Below are positions 45,649 through 55,410 of a stretch of 64,000 nt of DNA, piece after piece. The notes below the pieces were generated by a model that saw nothing but the letters and a program-made list of their open reading frames with translations, had not been told where the DNA came from and searched no databases. The stretch's first letter is position 1; each line of letters opens with the position of its first letter. The stretch covers positions 56,964-120,963 of the forward strand of contig CAYLUN010000009.1 of the NCBI GenBank assembly GCA_964386865.1, in the 5' to 3' direction. The position numbers and the translations under genes are program-made. The DNA comes from CAYLUN01 sp964386865. Its GTDB lineage: Bacteria; Verrucomicrobiota; Kiritimatiellia; RFP12; UBA1067.

Positions 45649-47799
45649 TCACTTAGCACGGGTCAGTTCATCTCCCGTACAGATATCAAAATAACGCGCC
45701 GAGAAGGGAACCATGCTGACCGTGACCTCCGCGCCGTTCGTCGGACGGATGAGCTTCTCGCCGCCCTTGACGGAATAGATGCCGATGACGCCGCCGCCCA
45801 CCGCGACATAGTCTTGCGCGGCCGTGTTCTCGACATACGTGCGCACCCCAGCCTCTCGCATCATCGCCTTGAAGAAGGACACATCCGTCTTCGGCGGAAG
45901 GCCGAAATAGTAGACCGTCGCGCCATTGATTGTCTTCACCGCCGCACCGACATCGTTGTTCTCATACGCTCCGAGCACGCGCGCGTTCTTGTCTGTAACC
46001 TTGAAGAGGCTAGTCACGCCCGCGGCATCCAGCCGGTTGGTCTGGCCGCCCCATTGCACCGTCACGACCGGTTTCACGCTGTCGGCTTTTTCAATGCGCA
46101 TCCCGACCAGCGCCGAAATCAACCCCGCATCGTTCCTCTGACCGTCCGTATAGCCTGCGCCCGACATGAACACCACGCTCCGGCCCTGTGTCATCATTCG
46201 CGCCGTGATGAACGCGCGCTGCGCCGCGTCCAGCATGAATGTGTTTCCGAAGATCACCAGCTTATATTTGCTCAGGTCTGCCTTGTCCAGATCCATCAGG
46301 AAGATCCTGTCAATCGCCGCGCCCGTTCCCGCCAGCGCGTCCGTCATCTCCTCCGTGATCTTGAAGGTGAGTTTGTCGATCCTCGCCGGACGCACATAGT
46401 TGAAGGACTCCATGTCGTGCACGAGCAGCACCTCGGCGGGTTTCACGTAGGGCTCCTCCAGCAGACGGTTGGAGAGTCCAAGCAGATTCTTCGCCTCGGC
46501 CAGCATCGCCGGCGTACTCCACCAGCCACTCTTGTTTTTGGGGCCAAAATCATACCACCACTGGCCTGCGGCCTCGGTGAGCGTATACATAAAATTACGG
46601 CGCATCCGGCCAATCGATTCCTCCTCGGTCCGAGGCAGGTCTGGGAACCGGACTGTGCCGACATGCCCGAGATGCGTCCCTCCGTCGTGCTCACTGATCC
46701 AGACTTTTCCGTTGAGGTTCACACTCTCCGCCATCGTGCGGAAATAACCTGAGCCATACATGTTTCTGAACGAGTAGGGTCCGGAGAAGTAATCCACATA
46801 CGGACTCCTGAAGAGTGTCTTGATATCGAACTGGCCCGCCTGCGCTCCGACGGTCCAGTTGCCGAAGAAGTAACCATAGAAGAGGCCGACGATGCAGGGA
46901 CGTGGCCAGCTCTCTTTCGTCAGGCGGCACAGGCCGTTGACCAGCTCTGACGCGGTCGCCTGCTGGCACTCGTAGTAGTCGATCACATACCGGTCGTACT
47001 GCGGATCGCGGAAGTCGTTGTCCGTGATTTCATAGCGCCGCTCATACGAGGGTACGGTGATCTCGTCAAGCGTCTTGAACGATGTCCGCCACGCGGCGTT
47101 GACGCGTTCGAGAGTTCCATGCTTGGCCTTCGCAAAGGCCCTGAAACGCTTCTGCATGGGCTCTGCGGCGTCGGGTTCGGCGTAGATCCCGTAGTAGTGC
47201 CACTCGCCATACACGCCGCCGCCGATATGGAAGCCGATCACGCTGTTGCCCTCGGGCGTCTTCGCCAGTTCTTGTAAAAATATCTTCAGGTTCTCGCGTG
47301 CAAACGCTGCATATTTCTCGGAGGCAAGGCTCTCGGCGCGGTTGCCGCCAAAGGTATTCTTCTCCTCTTTCGTACTGGTCACGCGGCAGATGTCGTTCGT
47401 ATTCTTTTCCAGCCACCAGCGGGGCGCGGAGACATTGATGCGCACCACGATCTTGGCCTTCGGGTTGACCTCCAGAATGCCGGCCAGTTGTTTGCGCACG
47501 CCCTCCATGTCGAAGCTCCCGTCCGGGCGAAGCGAATACTTGAACCACATATCTGTCTGGATGATCTCATAGCCCAACGCGGAAAACTCCTCGATACTCT
47601 TGCGCGGCTGGTTCGTCCACGTCTCCCGGCTGTGCTCCGTGCCGGAATACATCAGCGGCGCCATGGGCTTACCATCCACCCAGATGACGTTCCTGCCCTT
47701 GTACGGCGCGACCTTCGCCTCCAACCCGCCGCAGCGGCCGTACTCCGCAAGCATGCTTACCGCCCATATCGCACCAATCAAAAATCTAACCTTGTGCAT
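45649..47799 (-). CDS. Secreted GH42-like beta-galactosidase family protein
   Basis: A 716-residue exported protein. A signal peptide (MHKVRFLIGAIWAVSMLAEYGRC) leads to a GH42-type TIM barrel: FSALGYEIIQTDMWFKYSL, KIVVRINVSAPRWWLEKN, VIGFHIGGGVYGEWHYYGIY, which contains a candidate acid/base Glu, and GKVWISEHDGGTHLG, a candidate nucleophile Glu. A trimerisation-like alpha/beta domain (about 450-640; YKLVIFGNTFMLDAAQR) and a small beta tail follow. The ATG at 47799 has AAGGA upstream and gives the signal peptide; a longer GTG frame is less likely. A broken paralogue of its first 50 residues lies at 37238-37387. Activity on beta-galactosides or arabinosides is inferred. Confidence 0.82.
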   Translation of the reverse strand: MHKVRFLIGAIWAVSMLAEYGRCGGLEAKVAPYKGRNVIWVDGKPMAPLMYSGTEHSRETWTNQPRKSIEEFSALGYEIIQTDMWFKYSLRPDGSFDMEGVRKQLAGILEVNPKAKIVVRINVSAPRWWLEKNTNDICRVTSTKEEKNTFGGNRAESLASEKYAAFARENLKIFLQELAKTPEGNSVIGFHIGGGVYGEWHYYGIYAEPDAAEPMQKRFRAFAKAKHGTLERVNAAWRTSFKTLDEITVPSYERRYEITDNDFRDPQYDRYVIDYYECQQATASELVNGLCRLTKESWPRPCIVGLFYGYFFGNWTVGAQAGQFDIKTLFRSPYVDYFSGPYSFRNMYGSGYFRTMAESVNLNGKVWISEHDGGTHLGHVGTVRFPDLPRTEEESIGRMRRNFMYTLTEAAGQWWYDFGPKNKSGWWSTPAMLAEAKNLLGLSNRLLEEPYVKPAEVLLVHDMESFNYVRPARIDKLTFKITEEMTDALAGTGAAIDRIFLMDLDKADLSKYKLVIFGNTFMLDAAQRAFITARMMTQGRSVVFMSGAGYTDGQRNDAGLISALVGMRIEKADSVKPVVTVQWGGQTNRLDAAGVTSLFKVTDKNARVLGAYENNDVGAAVKTINGATVYYFGLPPKTDVSFFKAMMREAGVRTYVENTAAQDYVAVGGGVIGIYSVKGGEKLIRPTNGAEVTVSMVPFSARYFDICTGDELTRAK

Positions 47800-47829
47800 T
47801 CTTTTAAATCCTTTTCCCGGCACGTCGAT

Positions 47830-48815
47830 TTATTGCCCACCTGTCACCTCGAACAACAGTTGCCGCGCATATTTCTTGGGCTCGGGATCGGCTCGCAGGA
47901 ACCGTTCGCCCAACGGTGTCAGCACGCCCTCGAAGCCCGGCGCGGCTGCACAATGCCCGACCTCGTCCCAGCGCCAGGCCGCGACCGGCGGCAGCCGGCG
48001 AACCTCGGACGCGCCGGGGGGCAGCGCGAGGATCAGCGGCCCGTAACAAACCGTCACGCAGCCGGGCATCGAATGCAGATTGACTGTCGGGCGCGTGAAA
48101 ATCCCCTGCGCGAACGCGTACTCCAAACGATCGCCTGTCTTGAGTGACAACGTGGCGCCAGTAAAACCCTTGTCCATCCGAGCCTCTACAGGTTTGTTGT
48201 TCAGCAGGACGGTCGGACGCGCAGCCCATGGCGGCGTGAAGAAGCGCCAGGTGAGCGGACCCTGCGGCGCGTCCTGCACATCCAACACCCAGCGCCCCTC
48301 GAAGGGATAGCCGCCTGTGGCCATGCCGGCCAGCCGTCCGCCTGCGAGCGTCCTGCTGACCTTGCCGGGATTGAGCCCCGTCACATACACGCCCTGTCCG
48401 TCGCTGTAAAGCGCGCGTTCCGTCAGTTCTGCGAAACCCTCCGCCGCCCGCATTGTGCAGCACCACCAGGCCTCAGGAATCGAGATCCCGACACAACGGT
48501 TACTGTTGGCTCCCGACACTGTCGAACAGCCAAAGCCGCCGTTCGCAACCTGCTCTTGAAAGAAGCCGTTGTAGACAATCCGGTGCGCCCAGGCCAGATA
48601 CTCGGCGTTGCCGCCCAGCCGCCACAACTCGTGCGCCGCGACAAAAGAGTCCACCACCGCGCACGGCTCGGTGTGCTTCGGGCGTCCGAACCAGTTCCAG
48701 TTCTCGTTGTTTTCGGTCATGCCTTCACGGGTATAAAGCAGGAATCGCTTCTCGGCCTCCGCCACCAGCTCAGGACGCTGCTTGTAAGCCGCCCATCCCA
48801 GGCCGCGACAGAGAG
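47830..48815 (-). pseudogene. 3' part of a second GH127-like gene, 5' half lost
   Basis: About 325 codons that correspond to the second half of a DUF1680/GH127-type protein: GLGWAAYKQRPELVAEAEKR, HTEPCAVVDSFVAAHELWR, AWWCCTMRAAEGF (paired Cys as in GH127), and then beta domains ending in RGPLILAL-like YGPLILALPPG. The frame has no start of its own except an internal GTG (48765). Immediately upstream it merges, in another frame, into the end of the GH127 gene at 48717-50678. The first roughly 330 residues expected for the family are missing. It looks like the surviving half of a tandem neighbour after a deletion, and is unlikely to be functional alone. Confidence 0.8.
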
Positions 48816-50678
48816 TCCGCGCAACCCCTTGAGTATCTCTGCTTCAATGGGTTCGCCTTGACAGTCGGGCTTCTCCTTGTTCACGGCAAAACGCTGAGGC
48901 GCCCCGTCATTGTCCGCGGCCTCCGCCGCATACACCAACGGACCGCGTGTCACAGAGAGACGTCCGCGATTGGCTTCCATTTTTTCAGTAGCAACATTCA
49001 GTCTCGGTGACATCGGCAACGTCAGCACGATGTGATCCCCGCGTTTCCAGGACCGTTCGATCACGGCAAAACCCTTCTGCATCTTCGGCTCGACCGCCTT
49101 GCCATTGAGCGTTAAAGTCCACTGCGGAGCAAGTCCATCGGAATAGGTGTAGAGCGCACCTGGCATGAACCGTTCCGCGCCGGCCCAGGTCGGGATGCGC
49201 AGACGCAAGGTGAACGCCATCTCTTTTTCAGTGTCCATCCGAAGCGTTACCTTCCCGTCAAACGGGTAGTCGGAGGTCTGGGTGATTTTGACCTTGCCGG
49301 AGGCCAACGGAAGTTCCGTCTCACTGCTGCCATAGAGGGTGACATTGACCGCGTTCTGCTGATACGTGTACAGATAGCCAGGGACCTGAGGCAGCACGCG
49401 CGCGATATTGACGATGCAGCAGGCCGTACCATACCAGGTCAGGCGTCCGCCCACGCCTTTGGCGTTCGCCCGGCCATCGGCCTCGAGCGGATTGACATAG
49501 TTGAATTTATTGCCGCCGAGATTGACGCCCGCCAGCACGGTATTGAAGAGCGACACTTCGGCGCAATCAAGATATTTCGCCTCACCGGACAAGAGGTACA
49601 TCCTGAAGTTGAAGTAGAGGTTGCCGATTGCCGCGCAGGTTTCGCTGTACGCCGTGCGGTTGGGTAGTTCATACGGGCCGGCAAAACTCTCGCCCGGCCC
49701 GCCGCCTCCGAGGCCACCGGTGATGTATAACTTCCGGTTGACCAAATCTTCCCAGACCCCTTCCATGGCTGGACAATATGAGGCGTCACCAGTCAGGCGC
49801 GCCACATCCGCAACAGCCGCCCAGAGATAGCCGAACCGCACGGCATGGCCCACGGCTTCCCGCTGCTCGCGGACGGGTTTGTGCTGCTGGGCATACTCCG
49901 GAAAGAAGGGGCCGAATACCGGATTGACGCCGCGGATATCGATGAAGTGCTTCGCCATCTCCACGTAGAGCCTGTTGCCGGTCGTCTCATAAAGCCGGCA
50001 CAGCGCCAATTCAATCTCCTGATGTCCGGGTGCCAGCAGGACAGGCTTCCCGCCGTTATAGTCAGGATCGCCTTTGAAAAAGACCTTGTTGACATGGCGT
50101 GCATTCTTCTCGGCGACAGCCAGCCAGTTCGTCTTCCCTGTCGCATGATAGTGGGCGACAGCTCCCTCATACAGGTGTCCCACGTTGTACAATTCATGGC
50201 TCATGACATCGTAGGCGTAACGTGTTTTGCCTGCTGAGCCCTGATAGTCCTTTGGCAAGAACTCATGGACCAACCCGTAAAGGTACCCATCCTCCCGCTG
50301 CCCGAAGGCGACTGTCGCAATAGCCTCATCCAGCCGTTTCGACAGGGCGTCATCCTTTGAGAGCGCAAGACTGCAAGCAGCGGCCTCCATGGCTTTAAAC
50401 AGGTCGGATATCCCGGCCAGCCTGTTCGAGGGGCGTTTAGAAAGATCGCCACGATAAATGCTGCCGCATCGCTCGAGATCGACAAGCGATTCTTTCGTGC
50501 GCTCCAGCACATGCGGGATTGTTGCAGCCGTATTCGTCGCGATACGCGCCTGCCAGAAGCGGTCCGTCATGCGCACCTGGTTGAACGGCACCGTTGTGAT
50601 TGCCCCGGCTGTCTCGGCTGCCTGCGCCAACGATTCCAGCAACGTGAGTGCCAGTGTAAGGATAATGATTCTTTTCAT
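48717..50678 (-). CDS. GH127 (DUF1680) beta-L-arabinofuranosidase-like, 3' end altered
   Basis: A 653-residue frame with a signal peptide (MKRIIILTLALTLLESLAQA). The GH127 barrel is clear: FNQVRMTDRFWQARI, FGQREDGYLYGLVHE, YVMSHELYN-like DVMSHELYNVGH, LAPGHQEIELALCRL, TAYSETCAAIGN with E-x-C, and WYGTACCIVNIAR with the paired Cys that bind zinc in the family. The beta domains follow to about residue 630. The last roughly 25 residues (VLSWWRRPRSDSCFIPVKA) are not GH127. They are the neighbouring gene read in the wrong frame, so the natural C-terminus has been lost. Catalytic residues are all upstream of the join, so activity may persist. It would release L-arabinofuranose from glycans or glycoproteins. 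Confidence 0.8.
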   Translation of the reverse strand: MKRIIILTLALTLLESLAQAAETAGAITTVPFNQVRMTDRFWQARIATNTAATIPHVLERTKESLVDLERCGSIYRGDLSKRPSNRLAGISDLFKAMEAAACSLALSKDDALSKRLDEAIATVAFGQREDGYLYGLVHEFLPKDYQGSAGKTRYAYDVMSHELYNVGHLYEGAVAHYHATGKTNWLAVAEKNARHVNKVFFKGDPDYNGGKPVLLAPGHQEIELALCRLYETTGNRLYVEMAKHFIDIRGVNPVFGPFFPEYAQQHKPVREQREAVGHAVRFGYLWAAVADVARLTGDASYCPAMEGVWEDLVNRKLYITGGLGGGGPGESFAGPYELPNRTAYSETCAAIGNLYFNFRMYLLSGEAKYLDCAEVSLFNTVLAGVNLGGNKFNYVNPLEADGRANAKGVGGRLTWYGTACCIVNIARVLPQVPGYLYTYQQNAVNVTLYGSSETELPLASGKVKITQTSDYPFDGKVTLRMDTEKEMAFTLRLRIPTWAGAERFMPGALYTYSDGLAPQWTLTLNGKAVEPKMQKGFAVIERSWKRGDHIVLTLPMSPRLNVATEKMEANRGRLSVTRGPLVYAAEAADNDGAPQRFAVNKEKPDCQGEPIEAEILKGLRGLSVAAWDGRLTSSVLSWWRRPRSDSCFIPVKA

Positions 50679-50683
50679 ATGGT

Positions 50684-50860
50684 TTATCGTGACTCCAGTT
50701 TTTTTGTTAGTTGTTGAAGTACTTCACTGCGGGCAATTTCTTTATTGTCGGCGATCATCACCACCACGTTCGGCCGCGCGGAGCCAGCGGCGCACAGCAT
50801 CGACACGCCGATCCATAACAATAAACAGGCCGACAGCGCATGTATCCGTGTCTTGCTCAA
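50684..50860 (-). pseudogene. Sulfatase gene collapsed to 58 codons
   Basis: A TTG-started frame of 58 codons sits between the GH51 and GH127 genes. Residues 1-29 are a signal peptide (MSKTRIHALSACLLLW...), and ARPNVVVMIADN (28-39) is exactly the start of a mature sulfatase (compare KPNVIIILADD in the gene at 57619). Instead of continuing into DLGYGD and the C-x-P-x-R site, it passes in frame into KEIARSEVLQQLTKKLESR and stops, which resembles a sulfatase C-terminal helix. About 400 residues are therefore missing. GAAGG lies just upstream of the TTG and the stop is 5 nt from the next gene. It has no active site. Confidence 0.75.
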
Positions 50861-50897
50861 TGCCTTCTCTCTTGTTTTTGATCCGCCAGCGTTCAGC

Positions 50898-52839
50898 TTA
50901 CCGCCCCGTCTTCACCCGCAACACCTGCACCGCCATGGCGGGCACCTCCAGGGTAAAGACCGGGCCGCCCGTGAGGGTGGAATCCACCGGCCTGACGCGC
51001 CCGGGATTCTGCAGGTCGTTGGCGGCATCCTTGTCGCCCGCCAAGGTCACGAGTTGCGCCTGCGGCTGGATGCCGCCCAGCCCCTGCACCGTGATGCGGG
51101 CGGTGACAGGTTCCGCCATCGGGTTGGCCACCTTCACAAACAAGGTGCCGTCCTTGGAGGACAACGTCGGTGACACAGCCAGGACCGGCGGCTTTTTCCC
51201 GGTGGCTCCTGCCGCAGGAAACGTCACGCTGGCCGGCACGGTGCGGTCGCCCAGATGGGAGGCGAACAACTGCTGGACATGGTAATTCGGCGTCAAAACC
51301 AGGCTGGTGGCATCGAACCAGATGAGATTCGCCTGCTGCCATTGCGTGAAGCCGTAGCGCGCCAACAGCGGGGCATAGGCGGTCATCACCACCTGGTCGG
51401 CGTTGCGTTCGATGCCGCAAAGGTAGACGGCCTCGGCCACGGCGTTGAACTGCCTGTTGCCGCCCGAGGCGTATTCCCCCACGTAGACCCTCGGCGTCTT
51501 GCGCGGCACGGCATCGAAACGGTTGAGACGCTCGATGAACCATTCCGGTTTCTCATAATAGTGTTCATCACTGATGTCGACGCCCGCCCGGGCCATCAGG
51601 TCAAACAGCGGGATGCTGGGGCCAAGGCCCGCGGTGCCGACGATCTGGATCTCGGGATGCCTGGCCCGCAGGGCGGTGACGAACCGGGGAAAGACGGCAC
51701 GGAACAGCTCGGTGTCATGCTCCTCGTTCCCCAGTCCGATATACTTGAGATGGAACGGCGCTGGATGCCCCATCTCGGCACGCACCCTTCCCCAAGCGCT
51801 GTCAACGGGACCATTGGCAAACTCCACGAGATCGATCACGTCCTGGATCCAGGGTTCCAGAGCCGCATCATTGGCAACCTGATAGGGCTTGTTGAAACCG
51901 CAGCTGACACCCACCGGCAGGATCGGCAGGGGCGTGGCGCCGATGTCTTCGCAGAACTGCATGTATTCAAAGTAACCGAGACCATAGGACTGGTGATACC
52001 CCCAGCGATTCCAGTTGGGCCGCCGATGCGCCACATCACCCACGGTGTCCTTCCAGCGGTAGGCGTTGTCCAGGCCGCTTCCATGGACGATGCAGCCGCC
52101 CGGGAAACGGAAAACCTTGGGCTGCATGGCGGCGATCGCCTCGCCCAAATCCTTGCGGAGGCCATTCCTGTGTCCCCGGAAGGTATCACGGGGAAACAGC
52201 GAGACCATATCGAGATTGAGCTCCCCCGCGGTCGCCGTGGTAACCACGAGCCGCGCCTTGAGTTCATCCCTGGAGGCGGTCAGCACCGCCTCCTGCCTAG
52301 CCCAGTCCCCGCCCGGCGCCGGCAGGACGGCGGACGCTAACAGGGTTCCGTCCGAAGCCTCGAGCGCCACGGTCAACGGAGCGGCTGGCCCGCGCGCCAT
52401 GCGGGCATAAAGTGACACGTCAGCCGGCGATGTTCGCGCGATAGAAGTCGCCGTTGCTCTTCGCTCTGAAGAAGAGGACGAAGCCGTTGTCTCCCTCGGA
52501 TTTGAGGGCTTGCAACGTGAACTCGTAATCGGCCCACGTGCGGTCACCAAAGATCAAGCGGTCGGATTCCACTGGAGAGCGCTGAACAATTTCCTGCCCC
52601 TCAAGGAGCCAGCGTCCGCCACCGGGCAGGACGTCGAAACTACGATTCCAGACAATGTCTCCCCATAGGCCGCCATTGCAGGAGTGATAGATCAGCTCGA
52701 GAAACTGGCCATAGACGCGGGGATCAATCCGGTGCTGGATGCGCTGGGGGTCCACAGAAAGAGAGACTTTCTGCGGCTCGGCAGCCATTACGGCCAGGGA
52801 ACACAGAGCGATACTTGCGATCACTAGAAACTTTTTCAT
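50898..52839 (-). pseudogene. GH51 alpha-L-arabinofuranosidase with internal deletion and frameshift
   Basis: The 5' part (52839-52420) encodes a signal peptide and the GH51 N-terminus (HRIDPRVYGQFLELIYHSCN, GGLWGDIVWNRSF), then DRTWADYEFTLQA and NGDFYRANIAG, and hits TGA. The 3' part is in another frame from about 52438 (ADVSLYARMARG). It contains the whole barrel core: PKVFRFPGGC, KYIGLGNEEHD with the acid/base Glu, and TPRVYVGEYASGG with the nucleophile Glu. A LamG-like insertion of roughly 150-180 residues expected between the halves is absent, so the defect looks like a deletion ending out of frame rather than a single-base error. The enzyme would remove alpha-L-arabinofuranose, but as read it cannot be made in one piece. 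Confidence 0.8.
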
Positions 52840-52853
52840 GAAGGCGCCCTCTT

Positions 52854-55391
52854 TCACTGTCGTTTTCTCACGATTCGGCATTCATAGAAACCGACCCGCG
52901 ACAAGGCACTCCCGGAAACGGTTCGAAACGCTACCTTCACCGATTCCTTTCCTTTCGTCAGATTCGACGGGATCGTCAACGCCAGATTTACAAATTCTTC
53001 CGGAGGCAGACTCTCCGCCTTCGAACCGCCGATCACCTGTCCATCCACCAGAACCTCAAAAGAACCCACGGGCTTTACAAGCCATTGCGCCTGAGCATGG
53101 GCAGGGCGCCAAAGCCGAACTTGCAGAGTCTGTTCCTGGTCAGGCAAAACGCGCATCTCATAGGAAACCGTATAAGAATGAACAAAACGAAAGTGGCAGG
53201 GAATCCCGTCTACAAAAAAGTCCGTGGGCGCATACCAGGTTCCTGTTTTCGCGGTAATCTCCATTTTATGAGTCTCTTCCGAAACCTGCTCAAAGGTGCG
53301 AGGAATCATCCGGTTGTTCCCGGCCAGCCCCAGCAAGTATCCCTGCACCGAGTATTTTCCCTCCCTTTGAAACTCCTTGCGACTCACGGGACACAGAACC
53401 CAATCCACCGTCTCCGCCTCCAACGCTTCAATGCGTTTCTGCTCGCTCCTCAGAGATTCCGGATACCGCTCAAACGCCTGGGCACTATTCACATCCCAGT
53501 AAACAACCTTCGATTGATCGAGGAAACCCGACAGCGGCTTGAAGATAACTGGTTCAGTGGAGCAAACCAACGGCGAGGTCCGAAAGACAGCCGGCGAAGC
53601 GGCGAACTCCAGAATTTTTCCTTCTATCGGCTTAACGGCTTTCAGACCATTCCCGTCATCGGAAACGATCGCCGCAAACCGGTTGTGCAACTCCGTTTCT
53701 GCCGCCATAACCAGCGGCCCATACATGACGGCTACGCGCTTCGGGTTGTCCCTGAAACCTTCCATTCGCAGGTTCGTCGGCATCAACACCTCAACGGTAT
53801 CACCCTCCTTCCATGTGCGTTCAAGCGTCGCATAGCCTCCGGAAACACTCTGGACCGACTGCTCTTGACCGTTGACTCTAATTTGAAAACCAGATTCCGC
53901 CCACCATGGATGGCGGATGTTCACCCTTATCGATACCGGTTCACGGCAAGACATCGTAAACCGCGAAACGGATTCTTCCGGATACCGCGTTTCCTGCCGG
54001 ACGCGCATGCCCCTCTCCCGCCAGTCGAGTTCCGAGGCGATGAAGAGATTGACAAATAGTCCATTGCGTCCATCGTGGAAATAGATGCTGTCGGCATACT
54101 TGGCATGGCTCTCAAGCCCTGTTCCATAACAACAGACGAGATTGCCGTTCGGCTTACTCCACGTATCCGTAACCGGTCGCCCAGGCCCCAACTGATGCGA
54201 AACCAGCAAACCACCCGTTTCACGATTCTGCGACGCGCGAATGTGATTGTACAGAGTCCGCTCATAGTAATCAGCATAAGCCGCCCGCGGTTCCACGCAG
54301 AACAGACTCCTGGTCAGTTTTAACATATTGTAGGAGTTACAAGTTTCGCAGGTGTTGTTGTAAATGTACTGCGACAAATCTGCCTTGGGACTGAATTTCT
54401 CTCCGGAGGAATTTCCCCCTGTGACATAGGAACGTTCTTTGGTCACTACATTCCAGAAGTTGGTGGCAATGGTCAACAACTCCGGATCTCCCGTCAGGAC
54501 ATACTGCCGAACCGTTCCGGTAAACCGCGGTATCCTGCTGTTTGCATGGCGGTCATCCAAGGGATCCTCTCCCCTGGCAAAGGCCGCCATGAGATCGTTC
54601 TCCTGAAAACGCTTCGAAAGAATCAGGTATTCGCCCTGCCTCGTTACAGCGTAAAGATTCGCCAGCAACTCACTCATGCCTCCAATTTCGTTAAGCATGA
54701 GTACTTTCATCTTCTTCTCGGGAAGTTGGCCTATCTGGTCCCAAAGCCAGTCAACAGACTTTTGCAGCACTTCCAGAGCCTGGCGATTGCCGGTAAGCAC
54801 ATACATATCAAGCAAACCGGCATAGACTTTATGGAGACTATACCAGGGAACCGTGATATTCTTCGGACTGTCCATCGCCCGGCCCGTCTGGCCGGTGGAG
54901 ATGAATTCCTTCATCTTATGCTCCGGGAACCCCATGACAAAACCGGTTCCAATCCGTTTCTGGCACTCGGCAAGTAATGCCACAGCGTCATCCGCCCGTT
55001 TTTTCAGTTCGGCGTCACCCGTATTACGGACCATCAGAGCGCAGGCTGAAAGATAGTGCCCCAGATGGCTACCGGTATAGGCGTAAATCTGACTGTCGGA
55101 TCCCTTCACCGGTGTGGGCAGACCGGCCTCGCGGCGGAACGGATACATCAGTATATCCATGTCATGCGCCAGCATATACCGCCGGTGAAGCTCCTGCGCC
55201 TGCTTGAAGGGCCCTTCCAGAAGTTGGACCTGTTTCAGGTCAAACGGATAGGCTTGCGGGGAGACTTCATCCGACACGGCATCACCCGCAGAAGCCACGG
55301 AGAACGCAGTCATCCCGAAAAACACGCATTTCAACACCCGAGGGAAAATCCGGCCCGCTATTACCCCATACATGTAACACATCAGTTTCAT
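52854..55391 (-). CDS. Secreted GH127 (DUF1680) family glycosidase, long form
   Basis: An 845-residue exported protein. FDLKQVQLLEGPFKQAQELH opens the GH127 barrel. FVMGFPEHKMKEF, VPWYSLHKVYAGLLDMY, NNTCETCNSYNMLKLTR (E-x-C) and NGNLVCCYGTGLESH (paired Cys) carry the residues that bind zinc and act in catalysis in known GH127 enzymes. Beta-sandwich domains follow, with RVAVMYGPLVMAAE, and an extra C-terminal domain (about 600-845). GAGGAG lies 6 nt before ATG 55391. It is intact, in contrast to the next genes downstream. Base composition is clearly lower in G+C than genes in the first 36 kb. Likely substrate: beta-linked arabinofuranose or a related sugar. Confidence 0.88.
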   Translation of the reverse strand: MKLMCYMYGVIAGRIFPRVLKCVFFGMTAFSVASAGDAVSDEVSPQAYPFDLKQVQLLEGPFKQAQELHRRYMLAHDMDILMYPFRREAGLPTPVKGSDSQIYAYTGSHLGHYLSACALMVRNTGDAELKKRADDAVALLAECQKRIGTGFVMGFPEHKMKEFISTGQTGRAMDSPKNITVPWYSLHKVYAGLLDMYVLTGNRQALEVLQKSVDWLWDQIGQLPEKKMKVLMLNEIGGMSELLANLYAVTRQGEYLILSKRFQENDLMAAFARGEDPLDDRHANSRIPRFTGTVRQYVLTGDPELLTIATNFWNVVTKERSYVTGGNSSGEKFSPKADLSQYIYNNTCETCNSYNMLKLTRSLFCVEPRAAYADYYERTLYNHIRASQNRETGGLLVSHQLGPGRPVTDTWSKPNGNLVCCYGTGLESHAKYADSIYFHDGRNGLFVNLFIASELDWRERGMRVRQETRYPEESVSRFTMSCREPVSIRVNIRHPWWAESGFQIRVNGQEQSVQSVSGGYATLERTWKEGDTVEVLMPTNLRMEGFRDNPKRVAVMYGPLVMAAETELHNRFAAIVSDDGNGLKAVKPIEGKILEFAASPAVFRTSPLVCSTEPVIFKPLSGFLDQSKVVYWDVNSAQAFERYPESLRSEQKRIEALEAETVDWVLCPVSRKEFQREGKYSVQGYLLGLAGNNRMIPRTFEQVSEETHKMEITAKTGTWYAPTDFFVDGIPCHFRFVHSYTVSYEMRVLPDQEQTLQVRLWRPAHAQAQWLVKPVGSFEVLVDGQVIGGSKAESLPPEEFVNLALTIPSNLTKGKESVKVAFRTVSGSALSRVGFYECRIVRKRQ

Positions 55392-55410
55392 TTCGACTCC
55401 TCGTTGTTGA

